Position numbers and translations under genes: made by a program. 64,000 bases of DNA. Origin: Lepus europaeus (lineage: Eukaryota > Chordata > Mammalia > Lagomorpha > Leporidae). Position 1 is the stretch's first letter. Each line of letters starts with the position of its first letter. The notes beneath the pieces are model-generated. The model was not told where the DNA came from. It saw nothing but the letters and a program-made list of their open reading frames with translations, and made no database searches. Below, one piece after another: positions 49,049 to 60,005 of the stretch. The stretch is taken from the NCBI RefSeq assembly GCF_033115175.1, contig NC_084836.1, positions 66,445,297 to 66,509,296 on the forward strand. Direction: 5' to 3'.

Positions 49049-50168
49049 CACATGGCAATCAGCTCCGCCCCCCACACCCACACCCACTCACTTGCCTGAA
49101 GTCTGTTTTGTCTGAGCGTGGCCACGGGCACAGAGGGTCCTGTACCCTTTATCACCTCGGCCATTGGCCAAGCCTGGCCTAGGGGGGCGGATGGCCCACT
49201 GAGTACTGCTCTCAGCCTCCGTGGGGCCTGGAGCTGTCCCTCCTGTCCCTGTGGGAGCGTCCCAAGCCTGCAGAGGGTTCTCCATTGCTCTGAGAGGGAG
49301 AGTGAAGGGCAGGTCAGCAAGGTGACGGAGACAGAGGGTCCCAGACAGAGAGGCTGGAGGCCGAGGGGCAGTGCGCGTGGACAGCCGGGGGAAATGGGGA
49401 GACAGCCCCGGGGAGCAGAGAGCACCCCCAGAGACACCGAGAGACGGGGACAGGTGGCGAGAGCTCTGCTCGGGTGTCCAGCCTGGGGCGCGACGCGCCA
49501 GCGCCTCTGTCGGCTTCCTCTCGCCCGTCTGCCTGTCCCCGGCCGCCTGTCCCTTTGTCTGTCTAGCCCTTTGTTTGCCTGTCTCCCTCCCGGCTCCCCC
49601 TTTCTTTCTCCTCTGCTATCTGTCTGTTGGTTCAGACCCCTCTGTCACTGTCCATCTCTGCACAGGGCGGAAACCCCTGCGGGGCCTGGGGCAGTGGGTC
49701 CCTGGCCTTTCATCCTCCTGACTCGGGGTTTCCATCTCCTGCTTCCCAGGGCGCCCCCACGCTCCGCTTCCCATCAAGTCCACGAGACCCAGGGGGATGC
49801 GTGGTGGCTGTATTTACAATAGCGCAGGCATCATGACAAAGGGTTTAATGCTTTTGTGTGTTGGAGGGGGCGATACTGCTCTTCAACCTTCTCAGGACAA
49901 AGCAGGAAGCCAATCATGACTGCAGCATGAGGAGCAGTGGTTAGACATCCAGAGGGACTTCCCAGATGAGCGGTGTGGGAACTATCAGCACAGGACAAAT
50001 CCAGGAGGTTAAACCACCCCCTTCCCAGTCTCCTGTGGAGGAACCCCAGGGCAGGAGGCCCGGCACCCTGGGCTTCCCTAGGCAGAGCGTGCATGTCGGG
50101 AGGCCGCCTCTCCCAGGCTCCCACCTGCACAACCTCTCAGGTGGCTGCAGGGCCTCGGAGAGAGGAAG

Positions 50169-50200
50169 GGCGAGGAGGAGGAGGAGGAGGAGGAGGAGGA
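50169..50200 (+). repeat. (GAG)n / (GGA)n microsatellite
   Basis: About ten tandem triplets. Confidence 0.9.
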
Positions 50201-50458
50201 GCACCTGTCTCCCCACCCCCACCCTGCTGCCCCCGCCAAGCCGTGAGAGATGGCTGCTGGGGACGGAGTGATGTATGTAACGCAGATAAAATGTCAGGCA
50301 TTCTAAATGGGCCGGAGATGCCGCCAGGGCGGGGGAGGAGGGCGGAGCAGTGGGGGAGAGGAAGGGAAAATGAGCTGTGGGTGCTCACCAGGGACCCGCG
50401 GAGGGGTGGGCCCGGGAGGCAGGAGCCCAGATGAGATTTTGAAGAGGGAGCGGGGCTG

Positions 50459-50482
50459 GGGGCGGCGGCGGCGGCGGCGGGG
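50459..50482 (+). repeat. (GGC)n microsatellite
   Basis: About seven GGC/GGCG triplets in a GC-rich block. Confidence 0.85.
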
Positions 50483-50814
50483 GCGGGGGCCCGGAGCTGC
50501 TGATGTATAGCGGTTTCATAACTTCCTCGGTATTAAAGGCAGGTTCATGGCGAGGGCAGCGCCATCCATCACCCGGCTGAATAGGGCTGGGATTTGCCGA
50601 GAGGAGCGCTCTCTGTCTGCCGTGCCTGCCCGGCGCGGGGAGGGAGGGCCAGGCAGGGACGCCCCTCCCCACGCGGGGAGGGGGGCGGGGGCGGACCCCA
50701 GGCCGCTTTCCTGGGTGAGGGGCAAGTGGGTCCTCCGGCGGTTGGTGCAGGGGCTGGGAGGAGAGGGGCAGGGGCTTGGGGGGACCCTGGGGGAGGAAAA
50801 CTGGGCAGGAGGGT

Positions 50815-50960
50815 TGTGCATTTGAACATGAAATTGATCACATGTAAATATAATGCAAATGGAATGCAAACGAGGCCAGGATTTGCTGGGTCCACAGCTC
50901 ATTCTCTTCCTTGGACTAAGAATTGGGGCCAATTTGCATGGGGTTTCCATGCCTCGCGCC
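50815..50960. promoter_or_regulatory. AT-rich block with paired POU octamers
   Basis: Octamer ATGCAAAT lies at 50853-50860 and its reverse ATTTGCAT at 50932-50939. Near-octamers ATGTAAAT (50842) and ATGCAAAC (50864) lie beside the first. It is a candidate enhancer in GC-rich surroundings; function is inferred. Confidence 0.4.
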
Positions 50961-50981
50961 TTGCTTACTTGTTAGTAATAT

Positions 50982-51007
50982 TTGAGAGAGAGAGAGAGAG
51001 AGAGAGA
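50982..51007 (+). repeat. (GA)n microsatellite
   Basis: About twelve GA units. Confidence 0.9.
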
Positions 51008-51272
51008 ACTCAAGATGTCCCTTGTTCAGGGCCTGGACAAGCCAAGGTGGGGCTGGTCTCCTGGGTTCCCTGGGAAGGGGTGAGGTCACCCCCAGGGATG
51101 GCACCCAGGTGAGGGTGAGGCACTGGGTTAATGGGGTCAGGGCGACTGGGGCTCGGCGGTGAGGCAGATGGTGGAGGGAGTCCGGCAGCCCGAGAGCAGG
51201 TAGGACAAGGGTGTGCCCGCTCCACGGCCCTTGATAACTCAGCAAAAAGCAACCCTCAGTGCACAGTGATTC

Positions 51273-51280
51273 ATTTGCAT
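51273..51280 (-). promoter_or_regulatory. POU octamer motif
   Basis: ATTTGCAT on +, in AT-rich sequence just before a C-SINE tail. Confidence 0.3.
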
Positions 51281-51290
51281 TCATTATTAT

Positions 51291-51541
51291 TTTTAAAGTT
51301 TATTTCTTATTTGAAGGGGCGGGGAGAAACATCTTCCATCCATCCGCTGATTCACTCCCCAGATACCCACAACAGCAGGGGCCAGACCAGGCCAGAGGCA
51401 GGAGCCAGGGGCTCTGTCTGGGTCTCCCTGCAGGTTCAGGGGCCATCATCCGCCTCCCGGGGTGGGCAGTAGCAGGAGACTGGACCCCACGCACTCTGAC
51501 ACAGGCTGTGGCTGTGCCAAGTGGCGGCTTAATGCGCTCCG
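51291..51541 (-). repeat. C-SINE, diverged
   Basis: A reverse copy with TTTAAAGTTTATTTCTTATTTG, GCTGATTCACTCCCCAGA and GTGGCGGCTTAATGCGCTCC. Part of the body is deleted. Confidence 0.8.
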
Positions 51542-51800
51542 TGGGTATTTATTTAGCACCTACTAGGTACTGGGCTGTGGGCCTGTGTAGGAGAGGGAAG
51601 CCCGAGGGTGGAGCTCCAGGGACCCAGGCTCCAGCAGGGCCGTGGGGCCTGTTAGCCCTAAGTGCCACAACTGACAGGTGGTGACGAGGGTCCCGGGGCG
51701 GGGGCGGAGGAGCAGGGAGTGCACACAGCACCTGGCGCTGCACTTGGGTTTTGGGGAGTGATGGGAAGTGTTCAGTGGCAGAGCCGGGGTGGGGAGGGTG
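51542..51800 (+). repeat. L2 3' fragment
   Basis: TATTTATTTAGCACCTACTA, GGTACTGGGCTGTGGGCC and GGAGCTCCAGGGACCCAG resemble the L2 3' part. The right edge is vague. Confidence 0.5.
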
Positions 51801-51994
51801 CTCCAGGCCAGGACCACAAGGCCAAGGCGAGCTTTCTAGTGTGTTGGGGAGGTCAAGCCGAGGAGGCGGCTGCTGGGGGCTCCGGGGTAGGGTGTCTCCA
51901 GGAGGGGTGCTCAGGGCCTGAGAGGGCTGTGGACTGAGCTGGAGAAATCGGGCGTTCGATCGCTGAGTCCTGCAACGCGTGTTTTCAAAAACAT

Positions 51995-52305
51995 TATTAT
52001 TTTTTTTTTTTCATTTTATTTGAAAGTCAGAGAGACAGGCAGCGAGACACATCTCTCACCTGCTGGTTCACTCCCCAAATGCCGGCGCGAAGCCAGGAGC
52101 CTGGAACTCAATCCCATTCTCCCAAGTGGGTCAGCAGGGGATGCAAGGACCCGAGCCATCATCGGCTGCCTCCCAGGGTGCGTGTCGGCAGGGAGGTGGG
52201 TCAGAAGCAGAGGAGCGCCAGGGCTCCACCCCAGGCCCTCCGATAGGGGGCGTGGGCCTCCCAAGCGGGGACTTAGCCTGTGTGCCAGACGCCTGCCCTC
52301 TGCTA
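51995..52305 (-). repeat. C-SINE, diverged
   Basis: A reverse copy with TTTCATTTTATTTGAAAGTC, ACCTGCTGGTTCACTCCCC and TGTGCCAGACGCCTGCCC. Confidence 0.85.
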
Positions 52306-52626
52306 TATGTATTGTGTTGCAACAGCTGCAGGTAGGGAGAGCAGATGCAGGCCCTCCCTCTGGGAAGGTGGTGGCGGTGGTGCCCACCTCGTGACCTGGG
52401 GAAAGGAGAGCAGGGCCCTGCAGGTGGGTCCTCAGGGCAGTGTCCAGCGGAGCAGGGGCTCCCGGCTCCGGTCGGTCGGTCCCTGCTGTTACCATGCTTA
52501 GAGGCAGTGGAAGGGGGAGGCCGTCTTCTGGCGGACCCCGGGGGGAGCTGGATGGAGTGGAGCAGTGTGGGGGCACCGTGCAAAAGGGCTGGAGGGGCAA
52601 AGGCAAGCGACAGGGCTAGAGACCGG

Positions 52627-52672
52627 GGGTGGTGGTGGTGGTGGTGCTGGTGGTGGTGGTGCTGGGTGTTGG
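52627..52672 (+). repeat. (GGT)n microsatellite
   Basis: About fourteen GGT/GCT triplets with few interruptions. Confidence 0.9.
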
Positions 52673-52959
52673 ACAGGCAGGGCGCAGGGCTCTGGCATGC
52701 CCTCCCCCGCTCGCTGCGAGGCCTGTCTCCGAGAGTCCTCTCCATTGCTCTGCCCAGCCTCTGCGGCCCCCTGGACCCATGAGAGAGCTCTGCTCCCTTG
52801 GCCGGGCTCTCGCGGCCGTGCCTGCCGCTGCAGGGCCCGTGGCTGTCTGTCGGTCTGAGGTCTGTGTGGTCCGTTCAGGATAATCGCTGTGGACAACTCG
52901 AGCACCGCTCAGACAGATGGTCCGGCCTCCCGGCCCCGACATCTCCCACCACTGCATCA

Positions 52960-53085
52960 AGCCAAATTACTCAGCCCCCCCAGCCCCGGGCTCTGGCGAA
53001 ATCCGATTAACGAGGAGAGAGCTGCGCTGAGCTGACAGCTCCTCCGATAATTGCTTCCCAAGTAAGCAATGCAAATCAGCCCATC
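52960..53085. promoter_or_regulatory. AT-richer block with POU octamer
   Basis: AAATTACTCAG, CCGATTAACG, GATAATTGC and the octamer ATGCAAAT (53069-53076) lie close together. Candidate conserved noncoding element; inferred. Confidence 0.3.
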
Positions 53086-53393
53086 CAGCCTCTTCCTGCT
53101 CCTCTCCTGGGGACCCAGGCACCCAGGCCGCGGGAGACAGGGGCAGGCATCTGCGTGGGGGATGCTGGTAAGCTGTCGCCTCCCTCCGGTTCCGTGAGGT
53201 GGGGAGCGAGCGGTGGTGAGGCTGAGCCAGGGCCCCTCTGGCTGTGCGTTTATCTCAAGGAGAGGGGGTCTCCTCTGCCTCCTCCTCTTAGAGGAGAATC
53301 CTGGGTACCCATTTCCCTGTAAGGTAGATGAAGGCAGAGATACAGAGCACAAAAGGACTGGGGGCCGAAGCTGGTAAGAACCAAATGGATGCG

Positions 53394-53693
53394 GGCAGGT
53401 ATTTGGTGCGGTGGTTAAGACGCGGCTCGGGAAGCCGGCGTCCCACGTCCCAGTTCTGGATTCCATCCCAGCTCCACTTCTGATTCCAGCTGCCTGCTAA
53501 CGCGCACTCGGGGAGGCAGCAGGTGATGGCTCAAGTCCTTGGGTCCCCATTTCCCGGCTCCTGGCTTCTGCCTGATCCAGCCCCAGCTCTGGGAGCGTTT
53601 GGGGGGTGGGATGAACCAGCAGATGGAAGATCTTTCTCTGTTTCCATCTCTCTGCCTTTCAGATAAAATGAAAATTAAAAAAAAAAAAAAAAG
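53394..53693 (+). repeat. C-SINE, first of a head-to-tail pair
   Basis: A forward copy from GGGCAGGTATTTGGTGCGG to CTGCCTTTCAGATAAAATG and an A-rich tail. Confidence 0.9.
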
Positions 53694-53698
53694 ACTTG

Positions 53699-54027
53699 GG
53701 GCTGGCACTGTGGCACAGCGGATTAATACCCTGGCCTGAAGCACTGGCATCCCATATAGGCGCCGGTTCGAGACCTGGCTGTTCCACTTCCTATCCAGCT
53801 CTCTGCGACAGCCTGGGAAAGCAGTGGAGGATGGCCCAAGTGCTTGGGTCCCTGCATCCATGTGGGAGACCAGGAGGAAGCACCTGACTCCTGGCTTCGG
53901 TCCGGCGCAGCTCCGGCCATTGCAGCCAATTGGGGAGTGAACCAGCGGATGCAAGACCTCTCTCTCTCCGCCTCTCCTCCCTCTGTATAACTCTGCCTTT
54001 CAAACAAATCAATCTTTTTTAAAAAAT
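53699..54027 (+). repeat. C-SINE, second of a head-to-tail pair
   Basis: A forward copy from GGGCTGGCACTGTGGCACAG to TGCCTTTCAAACAAATCAATC. Confidence 0.95.
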
Positions 54028-54059
54028 CGTTACGATGGCTACTTAAAAAAAAAAAGTGT

Positions 54060-54228
54060 CCTGCCCTGGGGGCAGGGACCCAAGGACTTGGGCCATCCTC
54101 CACTGCTTTCCCAGGCCACAGCAGAGAGCTGGATCTCAAGTGGAGCAGCTGGGTCTCGAACCGGTGCCCATATGGGATGCTGGCACTGCAGGTGGTGGCT
54201 TTACCCGCTACGCCACAGCACCGGCCCC
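54060..54228 (-). repeat. C-SINE, head half only
   Basis: A reverse copy starting in the body (GGACCCAAGGACTTGGGCC) and ending GCCACAGCACCGGCCCC. Confidence 0.93.
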
Positions 54229-54599
54229 AAGGCAGGGCAGTTTTAAGGGCCTGTTAGTGCCCCTCCTGTAACGCCTTTCCTTCCTACATCCTCTCCTCCG
54301 GCTGTCTTTCTCTGACCCCCTCATCCCACCTCCTGCTGACCCTGGAGACTGACGCTCCCGAACGTCCAGCCCCCGGCCCTGGGCTGCGCCTGTCCCTGCC
54401 GTAATTGCAATCTCCAGGGCTGAGTGGCCTGGCCTTGTCCTCAGTGTCGTGGGTCTTACCTGTTTCTGTGGCCTGGAACCTGCACTCCCAAATTAGCTTC
54501 TGCCGGAGACCCTGGCTGCGGGCATTGCAACACCTGTGCCGCCGACCCACATGGGAGCACACGTTCTACGCTGGCTGCTGCAGTGAGTACCTTGTGTCA

Positions 54600-54797
54600 T
54601 TAAGTCATTGTTATAAAAGAAGACACAAACTCCAGCGATGACCCCATTTTGCCACAGAGATAATTCAGGGACAGAGAAATTAAGTAGCTTGTTCAAGTTC
54701 ACCACCGCTGCTTGCTGGGATTCCAATCCTGGCTGCTTCACTCCAAAGCCCCGCCCCACACCCAAGCCTCTGCTACCTGCTGTGCTGCCTTTTCTCC
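54600..54797 (-). repeat. MIR, antisense
   Basis: CCATTTTGCCACAGAGATAA, GAGAAATTAAGTAGCTTGTT, CAAGTTCACCACCGCTGC and GGGATTCCAATCCTGGCTG follow reverse MIR. The 5' end of the MIR sits near 54795. Confidence 0.8.
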
Positions 54798-54808
54798 AGA
54801 ATACTTTT

Positions 54809-55139
54809 TTTTTTAAAGGTTTTATTTATTTATTTGAGAGGTAGAGTTACAGACAGCGAGAGAGAGAGACAGAGAGAAAGGTCTTCCTTCATTGGATCAC
54901 TCCCCAGATGGCCGCAATGGCCAGAGCTGCACCGATCCGAAGCCAGGAGCCAGGTGCTTCTTCCGGGTCTCCCACGCGGGTGCAGGGGCCCAAGGACTTG
55001 GGCCATCTTCCACTGGTTTCCCAGGCCACAGCAGAGAGCTGGAACTCAAGTGGAGCAGCCGGGTCTCGAACCGGCGCCCATATGGAAAGCCGGCGCTTCA
55101 GGCCAGGGCATTAACCCGCTGTGCCACAGTGCCAGCCCC
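54809..55139 (-). repeat. C-SINE
   Basis: A full-length reverse copy from AAAGGTTTTATTTATTTATT to GTGCCACAGTGCCAGCCCC. Confidence 0.95.
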
Positions 55140-55151
55140 TCTATACTACTC

Positions 55152-55452
55152 TTTTAAAAGCACATTTTAATTTATCTGTTTGAGAGACACTGAGGCAGAG
55201 ACACATCTGGGAGAGAGAGCTCCCATCTGCTGGTTCCCTTCCCGAAGGTCTGCAGCAAAGCCAGAAGCCAGGAAACCAATTCAGGTCTCCCGAGTGGGTA
55301 GCGGGAACCCAACTCCTGGCACAACCACCTGCTGCCTCCCTGAGTCGGCATGAGCAGGAAGCCGGGGACAGGAGCCAGAGCCAGGTGTTGAACCCTTGCA
55401 CTCTGATGTGGGACACTGGCGTCTTAACCATTGCTAGGCCAAACGCCCGCTG
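55152..55452 (-). repeat. C-SINE, diverged
   Basis: A reverse copy with TTAATTTATCTGTTTGAGAG, CATCTGCTGGTTCCCTTCCC and CTTAACCATTGCTAGGCC. Confidence 0.82.
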
Positions 55453-56663
55453 CTCAGTGCTGTCTCAGGGTCTGCTGGGAGGACTGCCAGCGGTGCGCAG
55501 AGTGGAGCTGGCAGAGGAGCTGAGAGCTCAACACCGAGCCCCCTCCCGGCTGCCCCAGACCCGCAGGTCCCGAGCTGAGCACACCGATGCCTGGTGTCTA
55601 GGGCAGGGAGGACGCGGGCCCGTCTCCTCCCACTCCCACTCTTTGTTTCCTGCAGCTGGAGGCCCAGCCGTGGACCAGCCGGCCCCCACTCCAGAGGCAG
55701 GAAGGGACGCAACCTGCCTAGAAGCCCAAGTGAGCTGCGAGTGAGAGCTGGGACCGCCAGACGCCCATAGATGGCGCTCACGGCCCAACACAGCCCTGGC
55801 TGTCCGCAGAAACCCAAGGAAAACAAGTGAGCCGGTTAACCCCTTCCTGCCTGGGCTCCGCCCAAGAAGCAGGGTGGTTGGTTGTTCAGGGCACCTCCAA
55901 AGGCCAGGTGACCCCACTCTTCAGCTTCTGCCCCTTACTTCTGGACGATCTCGCTCTGAGCCCCCTTGAGAAGATGGGCTTACAGGGAACAGTTATCCAG
56001 TTCTTCCAGGAAGTGGAATTTCGGGGGCAGGGATCCTGGGTGTGTGTGTGGGGATCTCTGCTTGTCTGTCACTCATTTCGGTCATTGTCATTCTGCCAGA
56101 GGCCGACTTGGCCTGTGGAGGAGCTGCCAGGGTAATAAACCTAAGTGCTGGGCTAGCAAGTGGCCAGGGCAGCAGAGAGCACTTGGAGCAATAAGATGAC
56201 GCCACTGTGAGGGTTCCCCTCGTCCCGAGTTTTGTCCCGGGACACAATGCAAAGATGGGGGACCAAGGGTCACTGCTCACAGCTCCCCGAAGCTCCTGCT
56301 CTACCCACCACGTCTGGTCTGTTGCTAGGAGACCAGAGGAAGCTGGGGAGGGGCAGCATCCTTGCTCTCTCGCCTCTTGCCTTTCCGGGCTCACTGGTCC
56401 CCTTCCCCATCACCTGAAGAGACTTGGCTCCTGTGCTCAGAGTCCTGGCTGTGCTCAGATTTGCGTGTTGAGGGTGGGAGGAATCTAGAGGGCGACTGGC
56501 CTCAGGAGGTTTCCCCTCGATGGAAGTCGATACAGAAACAGATCCAGAGAGAGAACAAGAACAAACCTGGACTAGAACCGTTCTGGACATCAGCCTTGGG
56601 ACAGGCTGCTGAGTGGAACAGACTGGCAGGTGCAGTGTTGGCCTCCGAGTGTGACAGAGTGTT

Positions 56664-56677
56664 GGGGGGGGGGGGGG
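56664..56677 (+). repeat. G14 homopolymer
   Basis: Fourteen consecutive G, about 200 bp upstream of the SMUG1 promoter. Confidence 0.75.
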
Positions 56678-56863
56678 TGAAAGGATGATGAGTGAGGAAC
56701 TGTGGATGGCTGAAGCTAGGACATCCTTTCGGAAAAGCATGGTGACTGAACTTTAAGGCCGGACGATGCCATTTAGTGCTAGAAACCGGGATCTCCCGGA
56801 GGTTCTTTGAAGAACCTGAATTGCTCTCAAGACCTGCGGATCGTGCCCTGATGGAAAGGGAAA

Positions 56864-57046
56864 ACTACAATTCCCAGCGTGCCTTACGGCCGACTTAGCG
56901 CAGCTTCCGGGAGTTTGAGCATTTCCGGCGGAAGTATCCACGGTTAAGCCAATCCCCTTTCCTAAATAACGTAGACTACGATTCCCACAGTCCTTCGCGC
57001 CGGGGGCGGGGAAAGGAACCGGAAACCGGATGGGTTGCTGGACCAG
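56864..57046 (+). promoter_or_regulatory. SMUG1: SMUG1 promoter: two ZNF143/SBS2-type sites, ETS sites, CCAAT and GC box
   Basis: ACTACAATTCCCAGCGTGCC (56864-56883) is almost the textbook ZNF143/Staf SBS2 motif. A second, weaker copy, ACTACGATTCCCACAGTCC, begins at 56975. Between and after them lie CGGAAGT (56929) and CTTCCGG (56904) ETS sites, CCAAT (56949-56953), GGGGCGGG (57003-57010) and ACCGGA (57025). No TATA box is seen. This is the pattern of a housekeeping CpG-island promoter. Transcription probably starts near 56990-57030. Confidence 0.8.
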
Positions 57047-57330
57047 GTGAGGAAGTAGGAGGTGGCGGGAAACCTGCGATGTGGGGGCAGGCTGGGGGCT
57101 CTCAGGGCTCCCGGGCTGGAGCCGAGCGGCGACTCAGGATGTCTGTGTTTTGCGGCCCTGCGCTCCGTCTGGGGCCAGCCTGGGTGCAGGGAGAGCCGAG
57201 CCCACGAAGCCACCCAGCAGGCCTGCGGGATCGAGGCTTTCCCGTCGGGCGGAGCCCGCGGGCGCTGGCAGAAGTTGCGTGTGGTGCCTTAGTCGTCGGC
57301 CGCCTCGGACGAGGGGTGAAATGGGCATCT
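56870..57330. promoter_or_regulatory. SMUG1: CpG island over SMUG1 start
   Basis: CG-dense stretch covering the promoter and the inferred first exon and reaching into intron 1. Confidence 0.65.
57005..57046 (+). other. SMUG1: Inferred SMUG1 noncoding exon 1
   Basis: The sequence GGACCAG followed by GTGAGG at 57047 is a good splice donor just downstream of the promoter motifs. The 5' edge is a guess. Other first or second noncoding exons are possible, as human SMUG1 uses several. Confidence 0.45.
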
Positions 57331-58308
57331 GAGTCCGTACCCTGTAGTTATTTTTATTTTACGTATTTTGTTGGCCCTGTGGGGTTCCGGCGTGCCTCCA
57401 GGGGACAGGGCAGTGGACAGTATCTTCTGTCGCTTCTTCGCTTCCTCTGTTTTCGTGTCCCCGGGATCCTCCCTGCCACCTCTGCGCTTAGTGTCGTGCG
57501 ACATCACATTTTCTAAAACAGCGCCGTCTCCTAAGCCTCTGGCCCTTGGCGACTTTGGGTAGAAGGTCCAACTTCCTGGAACTGGCTCTCTTTCCCACGG
57601 AGAGACTCGTAAATATAGAAACAGACGAATCAACAGCTAGCGGGAGGTCGAAGGAATGTGTGCTTCTCACGGAGAGGCGAGTTCTCCAGCGAGCCATCCT
57701 AGAAGTGAAACGGGGGCTAGGTTTCAAGTCCGTTGTAGCCTACGGTTAGCCTGTGGTGATTGCTATCGGATCAGGCTTAGGAACCCCGGACACGGAAAAG
57801 CAGACTGCAGCCTTGCTGTGTGTAGCACAGGAGTCAGGCGTGGACCCAGCCTGGGGTTCCGAGAGGCCCCCCGGCGCCGCAGCAGCCGGCCCGCGAGTGG
57901 TGGTGCATGAGGAGTTGCAAAGCAGGGTCCCCGTGGAATGTTTGCCACAGCCTGCTTCCGAGCCCTGTGGGCCCGCTGCTCCTGGGTAGCTACCCGGACA
58001 GACCAGGTAGAGACTGCTGACGTTAGCCGTGGAAGGACTTGTGTGTTCGGCCTCTGGTCTGTCTGTTTTCTCTCCCGCTCCCTGTGGGCTAGAGTCAGAG
58101 ACCAGGTTGAGGGGTGAAGGGGGAAGAGATGTCCTTGGACCTGGGCTGGGGTGAGGAGGGAAGAGCAGCAGTGATGCGGTCACACCCAGAGCCTGGGAAG
58201 CCCTCAATGCCAAGTGTGCAGAGTGGGCAGCTGAGGATTGAGTGGCCTCAGAATATAGATACAAGTGCAGGGAGGCCATCAGGAGTGGCTCCTTGGTAGG
58301 AAGTGGTT

Positions 58309-58612
58309 TTAAATTTTGACTTATTTATTTGAAAGGAAAAGAATGAGCGATCTTCCCTTCACAGGCTCACTTCTCAAATGGCTGCAACAGCTGGGGCTGG
58401 GCCAGGCAAAGCCAGGAGCCTTGGAACTCCATCTGGGTATCCTGCAGGGGTGGCAGGGGCCCAAGCACTTGGGCCATCTTCCGCTGCCCTCCGGGGCACA
58501 TTAGCAGGAAGCTGGATGGGCAGTGGAGTGGCCAGGACTCAAACCAGCACTCCCAGGTGGGATGCCAGCATTGCAAGTGGTGGCTTAACTGGCTGCCCCA
58601 CAGCGCTGACCC
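58309..58612 (-). repeat. C-SINE
   Basis: A reverse copy from TTGACTTATTTATTTGAAAGG to GCCCCACAGCGCTGACCCC. Confidence 0.92.
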
Positions 58613-58829
58613 CAGAAAGCACTTTGCAGTGAGACTGAAAGCAAAAGCCTGGATAAAGCTGAATAGATACTTGCTGAGTATCATTTGAGAGCTGGGACCT
58701 TGGAATTCTGAAGGGAAATTGGATAGGTCCTGGCCCCTGCCGTACTCAGTGCAGCCACTGACTGGGGGCGGGGGAGGATCTGTGATGGGCTCAGCCTTCA
58801 CCCACCGGTAGAATTAGCCGAGGAAGTGA

Positions 58830-59072
58830 GTTTGGCATCCTAGCGCATAGCAGTTAAGACAGCTGTGCCCCACATAGGTTTGATTCCCACCTCTGGCTGT
58901 TGCTAAAGCACATCCTGGGATGGTCGGACTAATTAGGTTCCTGCCCCCCAGGCGCGAGACCTGGCCTGTGCTCCTGCTTCTGCCCTGGCCCGGCCCCGGC
59001 CGTTGTGGGTATCTGGGGAGTGAACCTGCAGATGGGAGCTCCGGCTCGCTATCTCTAAATAAATAAATAAAT
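58830..59072 (+). repeat. C-SINE, diverged, with internal deletion
   Basis: A forward copy with GGCATCCTAGCGCATAGC, GTTGTGGGTATCTGGGGAG and CTAAATAAATAAATAAATAC. Confidence 0.85.
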
Positions 59073-59185
59073 ACAGTACAGACGCCTCCCATGAGACCTC
59101 CTTGTTTGTGGGGTGGGGTTGCAGTGTTGTGGAGGAGCCACTTTATCAAAGGGATTTTAAAAAATAAAGACAGCTGTTTGATTAA

Positions 59186-59480
59186 AAAGTTTATTTATTT
59201 TCATCTACTTGAAGGGCAGAGCAACAGAGAGAGGGCGTGAGAGAGATCCTGCCTCCCCTGGCTTACCCCCCCAGATGCCCACAGCAGCCACTCCCCAAAG
59301 GGCTGGGCCAGGCCGAAGCCCGGAGCTTAGAATGACACTGCGTCCCGGTCTCCCGTGTGGGTGGCGTCCCCTCCGGCCATCGTCAGCTGCCTGCTAGGAT
59401 GCACGCGAGCAGAAGACTGCATTGATCCAAGGTGAAGAGACTGGACCGGAGCTGGCGTGGGACACGCAGGCTGCACCAGG
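59186..59480 (-). repeat. C-SINE, diverged
   Basis: A reverse copy with AAAGTTTATTTATTTTCATC, GGCTGGGCCAGGCCGAAGCC and GACTGGACCGGAGCTGGCG. Confidence 0.82.
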
Positions 59481-59613
59481 CTGCCTGTCCTCGAGAGGAC
59501 GGGCCGGGCTGCACCCTGAAGCATGGGTAGGCACCGATGTCCGGGGAGGCGGGGCGGCCTGGGCCGGATGACAGGCTGCCTGTCGGCTGGGGTCCTCAAG
59601 AGGGGCGTTTCAG

Positions 59614-59940
59614 GCTGGCGCCGTGGCTCAATAGGCTAATCCTCCACCTGCGGCGCTGGAACACCAGGTTCTAGTCCTGGTCAAGGCGCCGGATTCTGTC
59701 CCGGTTGCCCCTCTTCCAGGCCAGCGCTCTGCTATGGCCCAGGAGTACAGTGGAGGATGGCCCAAGTCCTTGGTCCCTGCACCCCATGGGAGACCAGGAG
59801 AAGCACCTGGCTCCTGGCTTCAGATCAGTGCAGTGCGCCGGCCGCAGCGGCCATTGGAGGGTGAGCCAACGGCAAAAAGGAAGACCTTTCTCTCTGTCTC
59901 TCTCTCTCACTATCCACTCTGCCTGTCAAAAAAAAAAAAA
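59614..59940 (+). repeat. C-SINE, younger GC-rich type
   Basis: A forward copy from GCTGGCGCCGTGGCTCAAT to CTGCCTGTC plus A13, with the double B-box-like segment. The flanks GGCGTTTCAGG and GGCATTTCAGG form a near-perfect duplication. Confidence 0.95.
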
Positions 59941-60005
59941 GGCATTTCAGGGGCTTTGTAGAAATGGCACGTGGAGAGTTTTGGGAGCTGGGTTAAGAAA
60001 GGTCT

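Larger units (their letters stand above)
22716..56863. other. Intergenic region between CBX5 and SMUG1
   Basis: No spliced protein gene is recognised in these 34 kb. Contents: C-SINEs from 26.75 kb on, L1, L2 and MIR relics, CpG-rich blocks, simple repeats, one tRNA-Lys gene and several CTCF-like motifs. Stretches 22.95-24.05, 24.2-26.7, 38.0-38.7, 43.0-45.1, 47.4-48.0 and 49.1-50.1 kb show nothing nameable. A lncRNA cannot be excluded. Confidence 0.7.

Noticed and set aside
49840-50020. Possible old LTR or other repeat at 49.84-50.02 kb
   Set aside because: It has repeat-like text but no landmark I could tie to a named family, so it is not listed.
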